A stretch of DNA of 64,000 nt from Streptococcus thoraltensis DSM 12221 (GTDB lineage: Bacteria > Bacillota > Bacilli > Lactobacillales > Streptococcaceae), in the NCBI RefSeq assembly GCF_000380145.1, contig NZ_KB904630.1, positions 1 to 64,000 of the forward strand. The letters run 5' to 3'. The notes below the pieces were generated by a model that worked only from the letters and a program-made list of their open reading frames with translations, ran no database searches and had not been told where the DNA came from. Positions 1 to 8,923 of the stretch are shown piece after piece (positions within the stretch are counted from its first letter, which is position 1; every line of letters starts with the position of its first letter). A program made the translations under genes and the position numbers.

Positions 1-213
1 GTAAATATCTTTTAGTAAGAGATACTTGAACATCATGATAGGAGAGTAGGCACGACGTCCGAAGTCAGGTTGATAATTCTTTTCCAGCTCATCATAAATA
101 AAGCTAAAATCACAGAGTTCCGTTAGCTGCCGTAAAAAATGAGTTTTAGGAACAACAATATCATACAGAGTAGAATAGGGACTAACATCTAAAGTCAACT
201 GATTATCAAGCAT
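1..213 (-). CDS. IS1182-type transposase, N-terminal part (runs off the window)
   Basis: The reverse strand from the ATG at 213 reads 71 codons with no stop to the window edge. The peptide begins MLDNQLTLDVSPYSTLYDIV and contains FIYDELEKNYQPDFGRRAYS followed by PIMMFKYLLLK. This is the N-terminal DUF772 pattern of IS1182-family transposases (Y-D-E-L then a GRRAYxPxxMxK block). A ribosome site (GAGGTG) lies five bases upstream. Only the N-terminus is visible, so I cannot tell whether the element is intact. It is read away from metQ. Confidence 0.72.
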   Translation of the reverse strand, partial: MLDNQLTLDVSPYSTLYDIVVPKTHFLRQLTELCDFSFIYDELEKNYQPDFGRRAYSPIMMFKYLLLKDIY

Positions 214-240
214 ATCATCACCTCAACTTTAGTATAGCAA

Positions 241-266
241 AAAAAGCCATCAAACGATGACTTTTT
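241..266. terminator. hairpin between transposase and metQ
   Basis: AAAAAGCCATC and GATGACTTTTT form a short A/T-flanked stem that could stop transcription in either direction. It may instead belong to the end of the IS element. Weak by itself. Confidence 0.4.
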
Positions 267-299
267 CAGTGGGCTCGTCATTTGCTCAACTCTTTTTTT

Positions 300-335
300 G
301 TTATAAGCTATAGCTATAGCTAAACCTAGTTTTTA
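300..335 (+). promoter_or_regulatory. possible MET-box-like operator upstream of metQ
   Basis: The repeated TATAGCTATAGC with a following AAACCTAGTTTT resembles, loosely, the streptococcal methionine-regulator palindrome (TATAGTTT-AAACTATA type, MetR/MtaR). It sits just upstream of the promoter of a methionine-uptake operon. The match is imperfect, and position is the main argument. Confidence 0.35.
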
Positions 336-340
336 ACAAC

Positions 341-369
341 TTGTTTTTTATAACTGCCTATGCCATAAT
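341..369 (+). promoter_or_regulatory. metQ promoter
   Basis: TTGTTT at 341-346 and CATAAT at 364-369 are separated by exactly 17 bases. About 31 bases separate the -10 from the metQ start, and no other gene is in front. Confidence 0.55.
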
Positions 370-400
370 AAGAAAGTATTAAAAATAAGAGGTGAGAGCT

Positions 401-1270
401 ATGACAATTAAAAAATTTTTAGGCATTGCAGGTATTGCACTGGCTTCAACGGTTACTTTAGCAGCTTGTTCAGGTGATGAATCAGCTGATGATAAGAATG
501 TTGTTCGCGTTGGTATCATGACTAGAACTGATGCTACAGAACCTCTATGGGATCGTGTTGAAGAATTAGCTGAGAAAAAAGGTGTTGAGCTAAAATTCAC
601 AGAATTTACTGACTACACGCAACCAAACAAAGCCCTTAAAAATGGTGAAATCGATGTCAATGCGTTTCAACATTACAATTTCTTGAACGATTGGAATAAG
701 AAAAATAATGGTGATTTGGTAGCAGCAGCTGACACACTCTTGAGTCCAATTCACTTGTTCTCAGGCTTAGATGGTAAAAAAGCCAAATACACAGATGTCA
801 AAGACATTCCAAAAGGGGCAACGATTTCAGTGCCAAACGACCCAACCAATGAAAGTCGTGCTCTCTATGTTCTTCAGTCAGCAGGTTTGATTAAACTGTC
901 TAAATCAGGTGAAGAAGTAGCGACACTTGACGATATTACATCAAATTCAAAAGATTTAAACATCAAAGAAATCGCTGCTGATCAATCCGCTTCAACGCTG
1001 ACATCAGTTGATGCAGCTATTGTTAATAACAACTATGCTGTTGACGCGGGTGTTGATTATGACACATCAATCTTCACTGAAGAGAAAAATGATAGTTCAA
1101 AACAATGGATTAACATCATTGCTGCTCAAAAAGATTGGAAAAAATCTGATAAAGCAGATGCAATCAAGACTTTGATTGATGTTTACCAAACGGATGAAGT
1201 TGCTAAAATCATCAAGAAAGCATCTAAGGGTACAGATATTGCTATCTGGGAAGGTGCTCCAAAAAATTAA
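401..1270 (+). CDS. metQ: methionine ABC transporter substrate-binding lipoprotein MetQ
   Basis: 289-residue NlpA/MetQ-family lipoprotein that captures methionine outside the membrane for MetNP. The N-terminus MTIKKFLGIAGIALASTVTL ends in the lipobox LAAC, with the lipidated Cys at residue 23. The body has the family pattern (VRVGIMTRTDATEPLWDRV, then NAFQHYNFL and VPNDPTNESRALYVLQ). The ATG at 401 is chosen over an in-frame GTG at 392 because the GGTGAG ribosome site covers 391-396. It is separated from the M20 peptidase and metNP genes by a repeat, an arrangement known in other streptococci. Confidence 0.9.
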   Translation: MTIKKFLGIAGIALASTVTLAACSGDESADDKNVVRVGIMTRTDATEPLWDRVEELAEKKGVELKFTEFTDYTQPNKALKNGEIDVNAFQHYNFLNDWNKKNNGDLVAAADTLLSPIHLFSGLDGKKAKYTDVKDIPKGATISVPNDPTNESRALYVLQSAGLIKLSKSGEEVATLDDITSNSKDLNIKEIAADQSASTLTSVDAAIVNNNYAVDAGVDYDTSIFTEEKNDSSKQWINIIAAQKDWKKSDKADAIKTLIDVYQTDEVAKIIKKASKGTDIAIWEGAPKN

Positions 1271-1296
1271 TTCAAGTCTCCAATAATTTATTAATG

Positions 1297-1340
1297 AACA
1301 AGTAAAATAGGCGTGTGAGAAGCACTCCTGTTTTCTTGTT
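1297..1340 (+). terminator. imperfect hairpin after metQ
   Basis: AACAAG-TAAAATAGG pairs with CCTGTTTTCTTGTT across an 18-base loop. There is no clear T-run afterwards, so it may only attenuate read-through from metQ into the downstream met genes. Confidence 0.35.
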
Positions 1341-1344
1341 ATGG

Positions 1345-1560
1345 TATCGTCTTTTGAATTGACTTTGATACACCGACACTTTCGACTTGCCGCATACTCA
1401 TACTCACTGAAAATAAAAAAGCAGACTAGGCGACACAGATAGCAGATAGAACTGTCTTCATCAAATCAAGTCAACAAGGTCTGGTTTTGATTTTCGAAGA
1501 GTATCAAGTACTGCCCGTGTCTTTCGTTCCTTGTTCTAAAAGTTAATTCATTTGACTATA
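1345..1560. repeat. RUP-like element containing a BOX-like element
   Basis: The outer ends (TATCGTCTTTTGAATT at the left, AATTCATTTGACTATA at the right) match the other RUP-like copies here (for example 31581-31686, 106 bp). The middle is split by a BOX-like unit at 1400-1504 running from ATACTCACTGAAAAT to ATTTTCGAAGAGTAT, in minus orientation. The right end reaches to 24 bases before the M20 peptidase start, so the composite sits inside the met gene cluster. Confidence 0.75.
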
Positions 1561-1584
1561 GTATTGAGCATAGAGAGGAAGAAC

Positions 1585-2943
1585 ATGCCAGAGATAAATC
1601 AAACTAAAGAAAAAGCTAGCTTGACGGAACATTATCTTGAAGTTTTGGAAAAACTAATTGCAAGCAAATCTATTTTTGCTCAAGCAGTTGGTCTGGCTGA
1701 AACAGCAGCCTATCTTAAAGAAGTCTTTGAAGATGCTGGCGCAGAGGTTACTGTTGATGAGAGCTATGCTGCACCATTTATTCTGGCTCAGTTTAAGAGT
1801 TCACGACCAGAAGCCAAACATATTATTTTTTATAATCATTACGACACACAACCTGCAGATGCCGATCAGGTTTGGCAGAGTGACCCCTTCCAACTTACCT
1901 TCCGCAATGGTTACATGTATGGTCGAGGTGTAGATGATGACAAAGGTCACATTACAGCTCGCTTAACAGCGGTTGTAGCCTATTTGAAAAAGCATAGGGA
2001 TTTGCCGGCTCACATTACCTTTATGATGGAGGGAGCGGAAGAATCCGCATCTGTTGATTTAGAAAAGTATTTAGCAAAATATGCTGATAAGTTAACTGAT
2101 GCAGACCTTTTAGTTTGGGAACAGGGTATTCGTAATAAAGAGAATCAGATTGAAATTTCGGGTGGAACTAAAGGAATTGTCACCTTCAATGCAGAAGTAA
2201 AATCTGCTAAGGTTGATAGTCATTCTAAATTTGGAGCTATTTTTGATAGTGCAACGTGGTACCTTCTCAATGCTTTGAGTAGTCTCAGAGCAGCAGATGG
2301 TCGGATTTTGGTTGATGGTATCTATGAGGACATCATTCAACCGTCACAGCATGAGCTTGACTTAGTAGCAGAACATGCGCATATAGATTTGGAATCCTTA
2401 AGGGAATTATATGATTTAAGCCTTCCGACCTTAGCTAAAACGCAGGAGGATTTGAAAAGACGTCTGTTCTTTGAACCAGCTTTAACGATAGAAGGCTTAT
2501 CATCTGGTTATCTTGGACAAGGTGTTAAGACGATTATTCCTGCTCAGGCTTCGGCTAAGCTAGAAGTGCGATTGGTACCGGGCATGGATCCTCACAAGGT
2601 TTTAGGCTTGATTGAAAAACAACTTGCCAAGAATGGCTACAATCAAGTACAATTAACCTACACTTTGGGAGAAAAAGGTTATCGAAGTGATATGACGGCG
2701 CCAGCTATTCAAAATGTGATTAACATTGCAGATCGTTTTTCACAAGAAGGTGTTGCTGTTTTACCGACGACGGCTGGTACTGGTCCTATGCATCAAGTAT
2801 TTGAGGCTTTACAAGTACCTATTGTAGCCTTTGGGATTGGTAATCCTGATAGTCGGGATCATGGCAGTGATGAAAATGTCAAAATGACAGACTATGAGAC
2901 ACATATAAAAATGATAGAGGAGTTAATTGCAAGTTATGACTGA
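1585..2943 (+). CDS. M20-family metallopeptidase of the methionine uptake cluster
   Basis: 452-residue zinc-dependent peptidase or deacylase of the ArgE/DapE/ACY1/CPG2 type. Visible metal and catalytic blocks are [30 protein letters not shown] and, near the end, GTGPMH and SRDHGSDEN. In streptococci this gene regularly sits between metQ and metN, suggesting it releases methionine from small peptides or N-acyl forms. That role is inferred from context. The start at 1585 has AGAGAGGAAG in front; an earlier in-frame ATG at 1552 lies inside the RUP end and has no ribosome site. It overlaps metN by 8 bases. Confidence 0.85.
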   Translation: MPEINQTKEKASLTEHYLEVLEKLIASKSIFAQAVGLAETAAYLKEVFEDAGAEVTVDESYAAPFILAQFKSSRPEAKHIIFYNHYDTQPADADQVWQSDPFQLTFRNGYMYGRGVDDDKGHITARLTAVVAYLKKHRDLPAHITFMMEGAEESASVDLEKYLAKYADKLTDADLLVWEQGIRNKENQIEISGGTKGIVTFNAEVKSAKVDSHSKFGAIFDSATWYLLNALSSLRAADGRILVDGIYEDIIQPSQHELDLVAEHAHIDLESLRELYDLSLPTLAKTQEDLKRRLFFEPALTIEGLSSGYLGQGVKTIIPAQASAKLEVRLVPGMDPHKVLGLIEKQLAKNGYNQVQLTYTLGEKGYRSDMTAPAIQNVINIADRFSQEGVAVLPTTAGTGPMHQVFEALQVPIVAFGIGNPDSRDHGSDENVKMTDYETHIKMIEELIASYD

Positions 2944-4000
2944 TGCGATTATAAATTTAGAACATATCGATATCACTTTTCATCAGAAAAAACGTGTTAT
3001 TGAGGCCGTGAAGGATGTTTCTGTAAGCATCAATAAAGGTGATATTTATGGTATTGTTGGTTACTCAGGTGCTGGGAAATCAACTTTGGTGAGGGTGATT
3101 AACCTTCTACAAGTGCCAACGTCAGGAAAGATTACTATTAATGATGATGTGACTTATGATAATGGAAAGGTTCAACTGTCATCAGCTGAATTGCGCCAAA
3201 AACGCCAAAAAATTGGAATGATTTTCCAACACTTTAACTTGATGGCTCAAAAGACGGCTTCTGAAAATGTTGCGTTTGCCTTGCGTCATTCAGATTTGAG
3301 TAAGGAAGCCAAAGCCAAGAAGGTTTCAGAGTTATTAGAGTTGGTAGGTTTGTCTGATCGTGCGGACAATTATCCAGCACAGCTATCTGGCGGTCAAAAG
3401 CAACGTGTCGCTATTGCGCGCGCCCTAGCAAATGATCCAGAAATTTTGATTTCTGATGAATCGACATCAGCTTTGGATCCGAAAACAACCAAGCAGATCT
3501 TGGCTTTGTTGCAAGATCTTAACCGAAAATTAGGCTTGACGGTGGTGATGATTACCCATGAAATGCAGATTGTTAAAGACATCTGTAACCGTGTTGCCGT
3601 AATGCAAAATGGCGTTCTAATCGAAGAGGGTTCGGTTTTAGATATTTTCTCAAATCCAAAAGAAGAATTAACACAAGAGTTTATTAAAACAGCGACTGGT
3701 ATTGATGAAGCCATGATTAAGATTGCACAGCAAGATGTTGTTGCTAATCTAGCAGCAGATTCTATTTTAGTGCAACTTAACTATGCGGGAACATCGACAG
3801 ATGAGCCAATTTTGAACGATATTTACAAACGATTCCAAGTCACTGCCAATATCCTTTACGGGAATATTGAAATTCTTGATAATACACCTGTTGGTGAAAT
3901 GGTGGTTATTTTATCAGGAACTTTGGATAATCTATCAGCAGCACAAGAAGCCATCACAGCAGCTGGTATTCACTTAACGATTTTGAAGAGAGGTGCCTAG
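2936..4000 (+). CDS. metN: methionine ABC transporter ATP-binding protein MetN
   Basis: 354-residue ABC ATPase that powers methionine import with MetP and MetQ. Walker [10 protein letters not shown] lies near residues 41-49, followed by the signature [15 protein letters not shown], Walker [13 protein letters not shown] and an H-loop (MITHEM). The last about 90 residues form the NIL-type regulatory domain typical of MetN. The ATG at 2936 gives the usual [15 protein letters not shown] start. A TTG nine bases earlier is closer to the GAGGAG site and remains possible. Overlap with the M20 gene implies translational coupling. Confidence 0.9.
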   Translation: MTDAIINLEHIDITFHQKKRVIEAVKDVSVSINKGDIYGIVGYSGAGKSTLVRVINLLQVPTSGKITINDDVTYDNGKVQLSSAELRQKRQKIGMIFQHFNLMAQKTASENVAFALRHSDLSKEAKAKKVSELLELVGLSDRADNYPAQLSGGQKQRVAIARALANDPEILISDESTSALDPKTTKQILALLQDLNRKLGLTVVMITHEMQIVKDICNRVAVMQNGVLIEEGSVLDIFSNPKEELTQEFIKTATGIDEAMIKIAQQDVVANLAADSILVQLNYAGTSTDEPILNDIYKRFQVTANILYGNIEILDNTPVGEMVVILSGTLDNLSAAQEAITAAGIHLTILKRGA

Positions 4001-4693
4001 ATGTTAGAGTGGATTCAAACGTATTTACCAAATGTTTATAATATTGGTTGGACAGGGGATAATGGCTGGTTAGCAGCCATCAATGCTACCTTATACATGA
4101 CTATTGTCTCCTTTATTATCGGTGGTCTTTTAGGTCTCCTTGCCGGTCTCTTTCTTGTTTTGACGGGACCTGGTGGTGTTATTGAGAATCGTCCTGTTTT
4201 CCAAGTTTTGGATAAGATTACTTCGGTCTTTCGCGCTATTCCTTTCATCATCTTGTTAGCTATTTTGGCGCCAGTGACCTTCTTTATTGTCAAAACAAAT
4301 CTTGGTGCGACAGCTGCCTTGGTTCCCCTCTCAGCAGCGACTTTCCCATTTTTTGCTCGTCAAGTTCAGGTGGTTTTATCAGAACTAGATCGTGGAGTGA
4401 TTGAAGCAGCACAGGCTTCAGGAGCAACGCTTTTTGATATTATCAAGGTTTATCTTGGAGAGGGTTTGCCTGATCTTATTCGTGTGTCAACAGTAACCTT
4501 GATTTCCTTAGTTGGAGAAACAGCTATGGCGGGAGCTATTGGAGCTGGAGGTCTTGGTAACGTTGCTATTTCTTATGGTTACAACCGTTCCAATACAGAC
4601 GTTACCTTTATGGCTACGTTAGCAATCCTTTTGTTAATCTTTGCCATCCAATTTATCGGAGATTTCCTAACACGAAAACTTAGTCATCGCTAA
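4001..4693 (+). CDS. metP: methionine ABC transporter permease MetP (MetI)
   Basis: 230-residue membrane permease with about five hydrophobic segments. It has the ABC permease EAA loop (GVIEAAQASGATLFDIIKVY) and the family ending SLVGETAMAGAIGAGGLG. Its ATG follows the metN stop without a gap and has AGAGGTG in front, so the two are co-translated. Together with MetN and MetQ it makes a complete methionine importer. Confidence 0.9.
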   Translation: MLEWIQTYLPNVYNIGWTGDNGWLAAINATLYMTIVSFIIGGLLGLLAGLFLVLTGPGGVIENRPVFQVLDKITSVFRAIPFIILLAILAPVTFFIVKTNLGATAALVPLSAATFPFFARQVQVVLSELDRGVIEAAQASGATLFDIIKVYLGEGLPDLIRVSTVTLISLVGETAMAGAIGAGGLGNVAISYGYNRSNTDVTFMATLAILLLIFAIQFIGDFLTRKLSHR

Positions 4694-4736
4694 TCATTGT
4701 TGATGAGTGTAACAGGGCTTATCAAGAGCAATACAT

Positions 4737-4772
4737 AAAGGAGGTTTTACCTGTTGGTAAGCCTTTTTTTGA
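4737..4772 (+). terminator. terminator after metP
   Basis: AAAGG...TTTTACC pairs with GGTAAGCCTTT and is followed by a T-run. An alternative longer pairing uses GGGCTTATC upstream (about 4714-4722) with GGTAAGCC. Two competing pairings might indicate attenuation before the nitrilase gene, but termination is the simpler reading. Confidence 0.55.
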
Positions 4773-4787
4773 TCAATAGGGGGTATT

Positions 4788-5576
4788 ATGAAAGTTGCTT
4801 TATTACAAATGGCCATCAAAGAAGGTCAGCCTGATAAAAATCGTCAGCACCTTTTAGAATTGTTGGATGATGATGTCACCTTAAATCAGGTAGATTTACT
4901 AGTATTGCCAGAATTATGGGATACGGGTTATGCTTTGGCAGATTTGGACGCTTGTGCTGATGAGAACGGACGAGAAGCGCAAGAATTTTTAGCGGAGTTG
5001 GCTAAAAAATATCACATCAACATTATCGGAGGTTCGATAGCTAGAGCCCACGATGGACGCTATTTTAATACTTCTTATACTTTCGAGCGTAATGGACAAT
5101 TAATCAATTGTTATGATAAAGTTCATCTGTTTGGGCTCATGGGTGAAGACAAGTATCTGTCGGCAGGTGATAGCGACAGCAGTTTTTTAATAGATGATAT
5201 TTTAACCAGTCAAGTTATTTGTTACGATATACGCTTTCCAGAGTGGCTTCGCAAGCAAATGGCTAAGGGGGCAAAACTTTTGGTGGTTCCTGCGGAATGG
5301 CCGAGTGCTAGAATTTCACAATGGAAAATTTTATTGCAGGCAAGAGCTATTGAAAATCAAGCTTTTGTCGTTGCTGTTAACCGGACAGGGCAAGGTCTGC
5401 TAGATAGCTTTGATGGTCATTCCCTAGTCATTGATCCATTGGGCAATATTCTTTTAGAAACTGATGATCAAGAGGGGCTTTCGCTTTTTGATATTGATTT
5501 TTCAAAGATTGAAGAAGTTCGCGGTCAAATACCTGTTTTTGCAGACCGTCGTCTAGACTTATACGAGGAGGATTAG
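4788..5576 (+). CDS. nitrilase-superfamily amidohydrolase (omega-amidase type)
   Basis: 262-residue carbon-nitrogen hydrolase. The catalytic Glu-Lys-Cys triad is visible: E in LPELWDTGY (near residue 45), K in YDKVHLFG and C in VICYDIRFPEW. Length and motifs match the Nit2/MtnU branch, which hydrolyses omega-amides of 2-oxoacids. A class I aminotransferase starts one base after its stop. The pair looks like an omega-amidase working with a glutamine-type transaminase, as for MtnU/MtnE in methionine salvage. The substrate is inferred from pairing and from the met genes upstream. Confidence 0.75.
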   Translation: MKVALLQMAIKEGQPDKNRQHLLELLDDDVTLNQVDLLVLPELWDTGYALADLDACADENGREAQEFLAELAKKYHINIIGGSIARAHDGRYFNTSYTFERNGQLINCYDKVHLFGLMGEDKYLSAGDSDSSFLIDDILTSQVICYDIRFPEWLRKQMAKGAKLLVVPAEWPSARISQWKILLQARAIENQAFVVAVNRTGQGLLDSFDGHSLVIDPLGNILLETDDQEGLSLFDIDFSKIEEVRGQIPVFADRRLDLYEED

Positions 5577-5577
5577 G

Positions 5578-6753
5578 ATGGGATTTTCACAGTCACATTT
5601 ATTAGATCAATTACCTAAGCAATTTTTCGCAGATTTGGTCGCTAAGGTCAATGCTCAAGTAGCTGCTGGTCATGACGTTATTAATCTTGGACAGGGGAAT
5701 CCTGATCAGCCGACTTATGATTTTATTGTCGAAGCCATGGCGAAAGCAAGTCGAAAGCCTCTAAACCATAAATATTCCAATTTTAGAGGACAGACTTCTT
5801 TGAAAGAAGCGATAGCTACCTTTTATAAAAGACAATATGGTGTTGACTTGGACCCTGAAACTGAAGTTTGTATTTTAGGAGGTGCCAAAATTGGCTTGGT
5901 TGAATTCCCTCTAGCCTTGATGAATCCAGGTGAGAAATTATTACTACCCGATCCCGGCTATCCAGATTATCTTTCCGGAAGCGTTTTAGGACAAGTCGAC
6001 TATGATACCTTTCCTTTGCTTGCTGAGAATGATTTTTTACCTGACTATGCTAGTTTTTCAGATAAGCTATTGGATAAGGCAACATTTCTCTATTTAAATT
6101 ACCCCAACAACCCAACTGGTGCAGTAGCTAGTGCTGAATTTTATGACCAAACGGTGGCTTTTGCCAAGAAAAATGGTTTAGGAATTGTCAGTGACTTAGC
6201 TTATGGTGCTCTAGGAGCTGATGGCTATGATAATCCTAGCTTTTTGTCTTCAAAAGGGGCTAAAGATGTAGGTATTGAACTTTATACATTCTCCAAAACC
6301 TTTAATATGGCGGGCTGGCGCTTGGCTTTTGCAGTGGGAAATAAAGATATGATTTCAGCACTCAATCTGTTGCAAGATCACCTTTTTGTCTCAGTCTTTC
6401 CAGCCATTCAAGAAGCTGGTCGCATCGCCTTGCTTGATGAGAGAAGTGATGACGCTATTTATCACTTAAACAAGCTCTACGATCAAAGGCGACATGCCTT
6501 TGTTGAAGCAGCTGCAGAAATCGGTTGGCATGCCTACCCTTCTAAAGGGAGTTTCTACGCTTGGATGCCAGTTCCTAAAGGTCACACTTCCGAAACATTT
6601 GCGGATTTCTTATTGGAAGAAGCTAAGGTTGCTGTCGCTCCGGGTCTAGGTTTCGGTGCTGCCGGAGATGGTTACGTACGAATTGGTCTTTTAGAAAGTA
6701 CCGAGCGCTTGCTTGAAGCGGTAGAAAGAATAAAAAGATTAGATTTGTTTTAA
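5578..6753 (+). CDS. PLP-dependent class I/II aminotransferase (MtnE-like)
   Basis: 391-residue fold-type I aminotransferase. Visible features are the NLGQGNPDQPTYDFI start, the pocket LNYPNNPTGA, the PLP lysine in YTFSKTFNMAGWRLAFAVG and a C-terminal arginine in YVRIGLLES. It resembles MtnE/PatC-type enzymes that transaminate 4-methylthio-2-oxobutanoate. The nitrilase gene's stop lies within its GGAGGATTAGG ribosome region, so the two are coupled. Substrate range cannot be read from sequence; aspartate or another aromatic/branched specificity is possible. Confidence 0.78.
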   Translation: MGFSQSHLLDQLPKQFFADLVAKVNAQVAAGHDVINLGQGNPDQPTYDFIVEAMAKASRKPLNHKYSNFRGQTSLKEAIATFYKRQYGVDLDPETEVCILGGAKIGLVEFPLALMNPGEKLLLPDPGYPDYLSGSVLGQVDYDTFPLLAENDFLPDYASFSDKLLDKATFLYLNYPNNPTGAVASAEFYDQTVAFAKKNGLGIVSDLAYGALGADGYDNPSFLSSKGAKDVGIELYTFSKTFNMAGWRLAFAVGNKDMISALNLLQDHLFVSVFPAIQEAGRIALLDERSDDAIYHLNKLYDQRRHAFVEAAAEIGWHAYPSKGSFYAWMPVPKGHTSETFADFLLEEAKVAVAPGLGFGAAGDGYVRIGLLESTERLLEAVERIKRLDLF

Positions 6754-6768
6754 ATAATTGAAAGTAAC

Positions 6769-6800
6769 TTGAATTTTTAGATAATTTTTTATGATATAAT
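6769..6800 (+). promoter_or_regulatory. sstT promoter with extended -10
   Basis: TGATATAAT at 6792-6800 is an extended -10 (TGn before TATAAT). TTGAAT at 6769-6774 is a weak upstream partner with a long (20-base) spacing. It serves the symporter at 6865. Confidence 0.6.
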
Positions 6801-6864
6801 AGGTAAATGGAGGCGATATGTTCCTCTTATATTATAAAAATGTAATAAAAATACAGGAGAAGTT

Positions 6865-8073
6865 ATGAAAAAAGCATTTCACGCTTGGGGACGTGTTAGT
6901 CTAGTCAAGCGCATTGTTATTGGTGTCATTGTCGGTTGTCTTTTAGGTTTACTTGTTCCTAAAATGACCTTTATTGGATTAATTGGGAAGATGTTTGTTG
7001 GTGGCTTGAAAGCTATCGCTCCACTCTTGGTATTTGCCCTTGTTGCTAATGCCTTATCACAATCACGTGATGGGCAAAAGAGCAATATGAAGATTGTTGT
7101 CTTTCTTTATCTTTTAGCGACATTTTCAGCAGCCTTTGTTGCAGTTTTGAGCTCATACGTCTTTCCGGTGACGTTGACATTGACAGAATCAGCTGCTGCC
7201 AATGCTGATTCACCTGAAGGCATTGCACAGGTTTTCCAAACCTTACTCTTGAACGTCGTAGATAATCCAATCAATGCTCTTGTTCAGGCTAATTATATTG
7301 GGGTATTATCATGGGGAGTAATCTTTGGCTTAGCCTTGCGTTCAGCTAGCAAAACGACAAAAGAGCTTTTGGCTACTTTGGCAGATGTCACAGCCCAAAT
7401 TGTTAAGGGAATTATTGAATTAGCACCGCTTGGTATCATGGGATTGGTCTTTTCGACAATTTCTGAAAATGGTATCTCAGTATTAGCTGATTATGGTATT
7501 TTGATTTTAGCACTTGTTGGAACAATGGCTTTTGTCGCCTTAGTTATCAACCCGCTATTAGGCTTCATCATGATGGGGAAAAATCCTTACCCACTTGTTT
7601 TTCAATGTTTGAAAGAGTCAGGGGTAACAGCCTTCTTTACACGTAGTTCAGCAGCGAATATCCCTGTTAATATGGGGCTTTGTGAGAAGTTAGGCTTGAA
7701 TCCAGATACCTATTCTGTTTCTATACCACTCGGAGCAACCATCAATATGTCAGGGGCGGCAATTACCATTAATGTTTTGACCTTAGCTGCAGCGCGTACC
7801 TTAGGGATTGAAGTTGACTTTGCTACAGCCTTTATTTTAAGTGTTGTTGCAGCAGTCTCAGCATGTGGAGCTTCAGGTGTTGCTGGTGGGTCTCTACTTT
7901 TGATTCCTGTCGCATGTAGCTTGTTTGGTATTCCAAATGACATCGCCATGCAAGTTGTTGGTGTCGGCTTCATTGTCGGTGTTGTTCAAGACTCTTGCGA
8001 AACAGCTTTGAACTCATCATCGGATGTCTTCTTTACGGCAGTTGCTGAAAAATCACATTTTAATAATCGTTAA
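6865..8073 (+). CDS. sstT: serine/threonine:sodium symporter SstT
   Basis: 402-residue DAACS-family symporter importing serine and threonine with sodium. It begins [20 protein letters not shown] and has about eight to nine hydrophobic segments. The re-entrant loops characteristic of SstT are visible ([49 protein letters not shown]). It has a GGAGA ribosome site, its own promoter and a strong terminator, so it is probably monocistronic. Confidence 0.92.
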   Translation: MKKAFHAWGRVSLVKRIVIGVIVGCLLGLLVPKMTFIGLIGKMFVGGLKAIAPLLVFALVANALSQSRDGQKSNMKIVVFLYLLATFSAAFVAVLSSYVFPVTLTLTESAAANADSPEGIAQVFQTLLLNVVDNPINALVQANYIGVLSWGVIFGLALRSASKTTKELLATLADVTAQIVKGIIELAPLGIMGLVFSTISENGISVLADYGILILALVGTMAFVALVINPLLGFIMMGKNPYPLVFQCLKESGVTAFFTRSSAANIPVNMGLCEKLGLNPDTYSVSIPLGATINMSGAAITINVLTLAAARTLGIEVDFATAFILSVVAAVSACGASGVAGGSLLLIPVACSLFGIPNDIAMQVVGVGFIVGVVQDSCETALNSSSDVFFTAVAEKSHFNNR

Positions 8074-8076
8074 GTA

Positions 8077-8110
8077 AAAGGCTATCAGAATTTTTCTGAT
8101 AGCTTTTTAT
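8077..8110 (+). terminator. sstT terminator
   Basis: GCTATCAGAA pairs perfectly with TTCTGATAGC across a short T loop and is followed by TTTTT. Confidence 0.85.
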
Positions 8111-8212
8111 ACTCAATGAAAATCAAAAGCAAACTAGGCAACGCCGATGCAGATAGAGCTGAAGTTCATTAAATCAAGTCAATAAGGTCTGCTTTTGATT
8201 TTGGATGAATAT
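8109..8212 (-). repeat. BOX-like element
   Basis: Starts ATACTCAATGAAAATCAAAA, carries the internal CGCCGATGCAGATAGA and AAATCAAGTCAATAAGG blocks, and ends in a diverged TTGGATGAATAT. Same unit as the inner parts of the nested repeats, in minus orientation. It directly abuts the sstT terminator T-run. Confidence 0.7.
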
Positions 8213-8364
8213 TAAATGTGGTGTAGTGGGTGGATGAAAAGCTAACACCTATGAAAATGTGAGATTAGGGGCTTTATTTTTAATTCCTAGCAGTTGTGTG
8301 ATAAGATGTGATTGTTCCATATAAGTTTTTCTAAATGATAGTTTAGTCACTTTTCATTATAGGT

Positions 8365-8403
8365 CATATAGGGCTTTTTGTATGCAATCAAAAAGCCCTA
8401 TGA
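8365..8403. other. strong hairpin in the sstT-brnQ gap
   Basis: CATATAGGGCTTTTTG pairs with CAAAAAGCCCTATG around a short loop, followed at 8411-8426 by a second small stem (AGTGGG / CCCACT). There is no open frame. The sstT-brnQ gap (8213-8972) otherwise contains only repeats. Confidence 0.5.
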
Positions 8404-8470
8404 TCTCCAGAGTGGGTTTCCCCACTACAGAAATTATAGAACCTTAAATGTAAACCAATGCTCTAAATGA

Positions 8471-8530
8471 TTGAGAAATTGAAAATGTAAGACCTGATTG
8501 TAAATAAACAAACACTTAGGGATGCTGATT
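8471..8530 (+). repeat. intergenic repeat D, copy 1
   Basis: The block TTGAAAATGTAAGACCTGAT followed by TGTAAATAAACAAACACTTA recurs inverted at 35877-35942 and directly at 62851-62915. It ends ...GCTGATTG, where a BOX-like unit begins. Non-coding, function unknown. Confidence 0.65.
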
Positions 8531-8531
8531 G

Positions 8532-8691
8532 ATACTCAATGAAAATCAAAAGCAGACTAGGAGACGCCGATGCAGATAGAACTGAAGTTCATTAAATCAA
8601 GTCAACAAGGTTTGAATTGATTTTCGAAGAGTATCAAGTACTGCCCGCCTCTTTTCTGTTCCTTGCCCGAAAGTTAATTTATTTGATTATA
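8532..8691. repeat. BOX-like element followed by the right half of a RUP-like element
   Basis: BOX-like unit at 8532-8634 (ATACTCAATGAAAATC to TTTTCGAAGAGTAT, minus orientation) runs straight into a RUP right arm at 8635-8691 (CAAGTACTGCCCG... to ATTTGATTATA). The RUP left arm is missing. Confidence 0.7.
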
Positions 8692-8710
8692 GTAATCTTT
8701 CTAAGAGTTA

Positions 8711-8758
8711 GATTGAAGACAAATGCCCCGAATGGACTTTTTCTTCAATCTTTTTTTG
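8711..8758. repeat. palindromic repeat C, copy 1
   Basis: GATTGAAGA...TTCTTCAATC stem with a central AATGGACTTTTT, followed by seven T. The same palindrome recurs at 8924, 10616, 35570 and 62961, where it can act as an intrinsic terminator. Confidence 0.6.
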
Positions 8759-8923
8759 TAGCTAAAAACGAAAAAACTACTAAAAACGTTGAAATAACAG
8801 TCTTTTTAAACCTTTAATTATTATTCGTTCTCCCTGTTAGATGTCCCAAATATCACATTTTCAGGGATTTGTTTGCGTTCTGAATCTTTCTAAGAGTTTT
8901 TATTTCCCAAGAAAACCAAAAAA

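Noticed and set aside
4694..4787. SAM-type riboswitch before the nitrilase gene
   Set aside because: Only 94 bases, with no SAM-riboswitch core. The stem followed by T-run is explained by termination after metP.
8617..8817. 66-residue ORF
   Set aside because: It runs through BOX/RUP and palindromic repeat sequence with no ribosome site.
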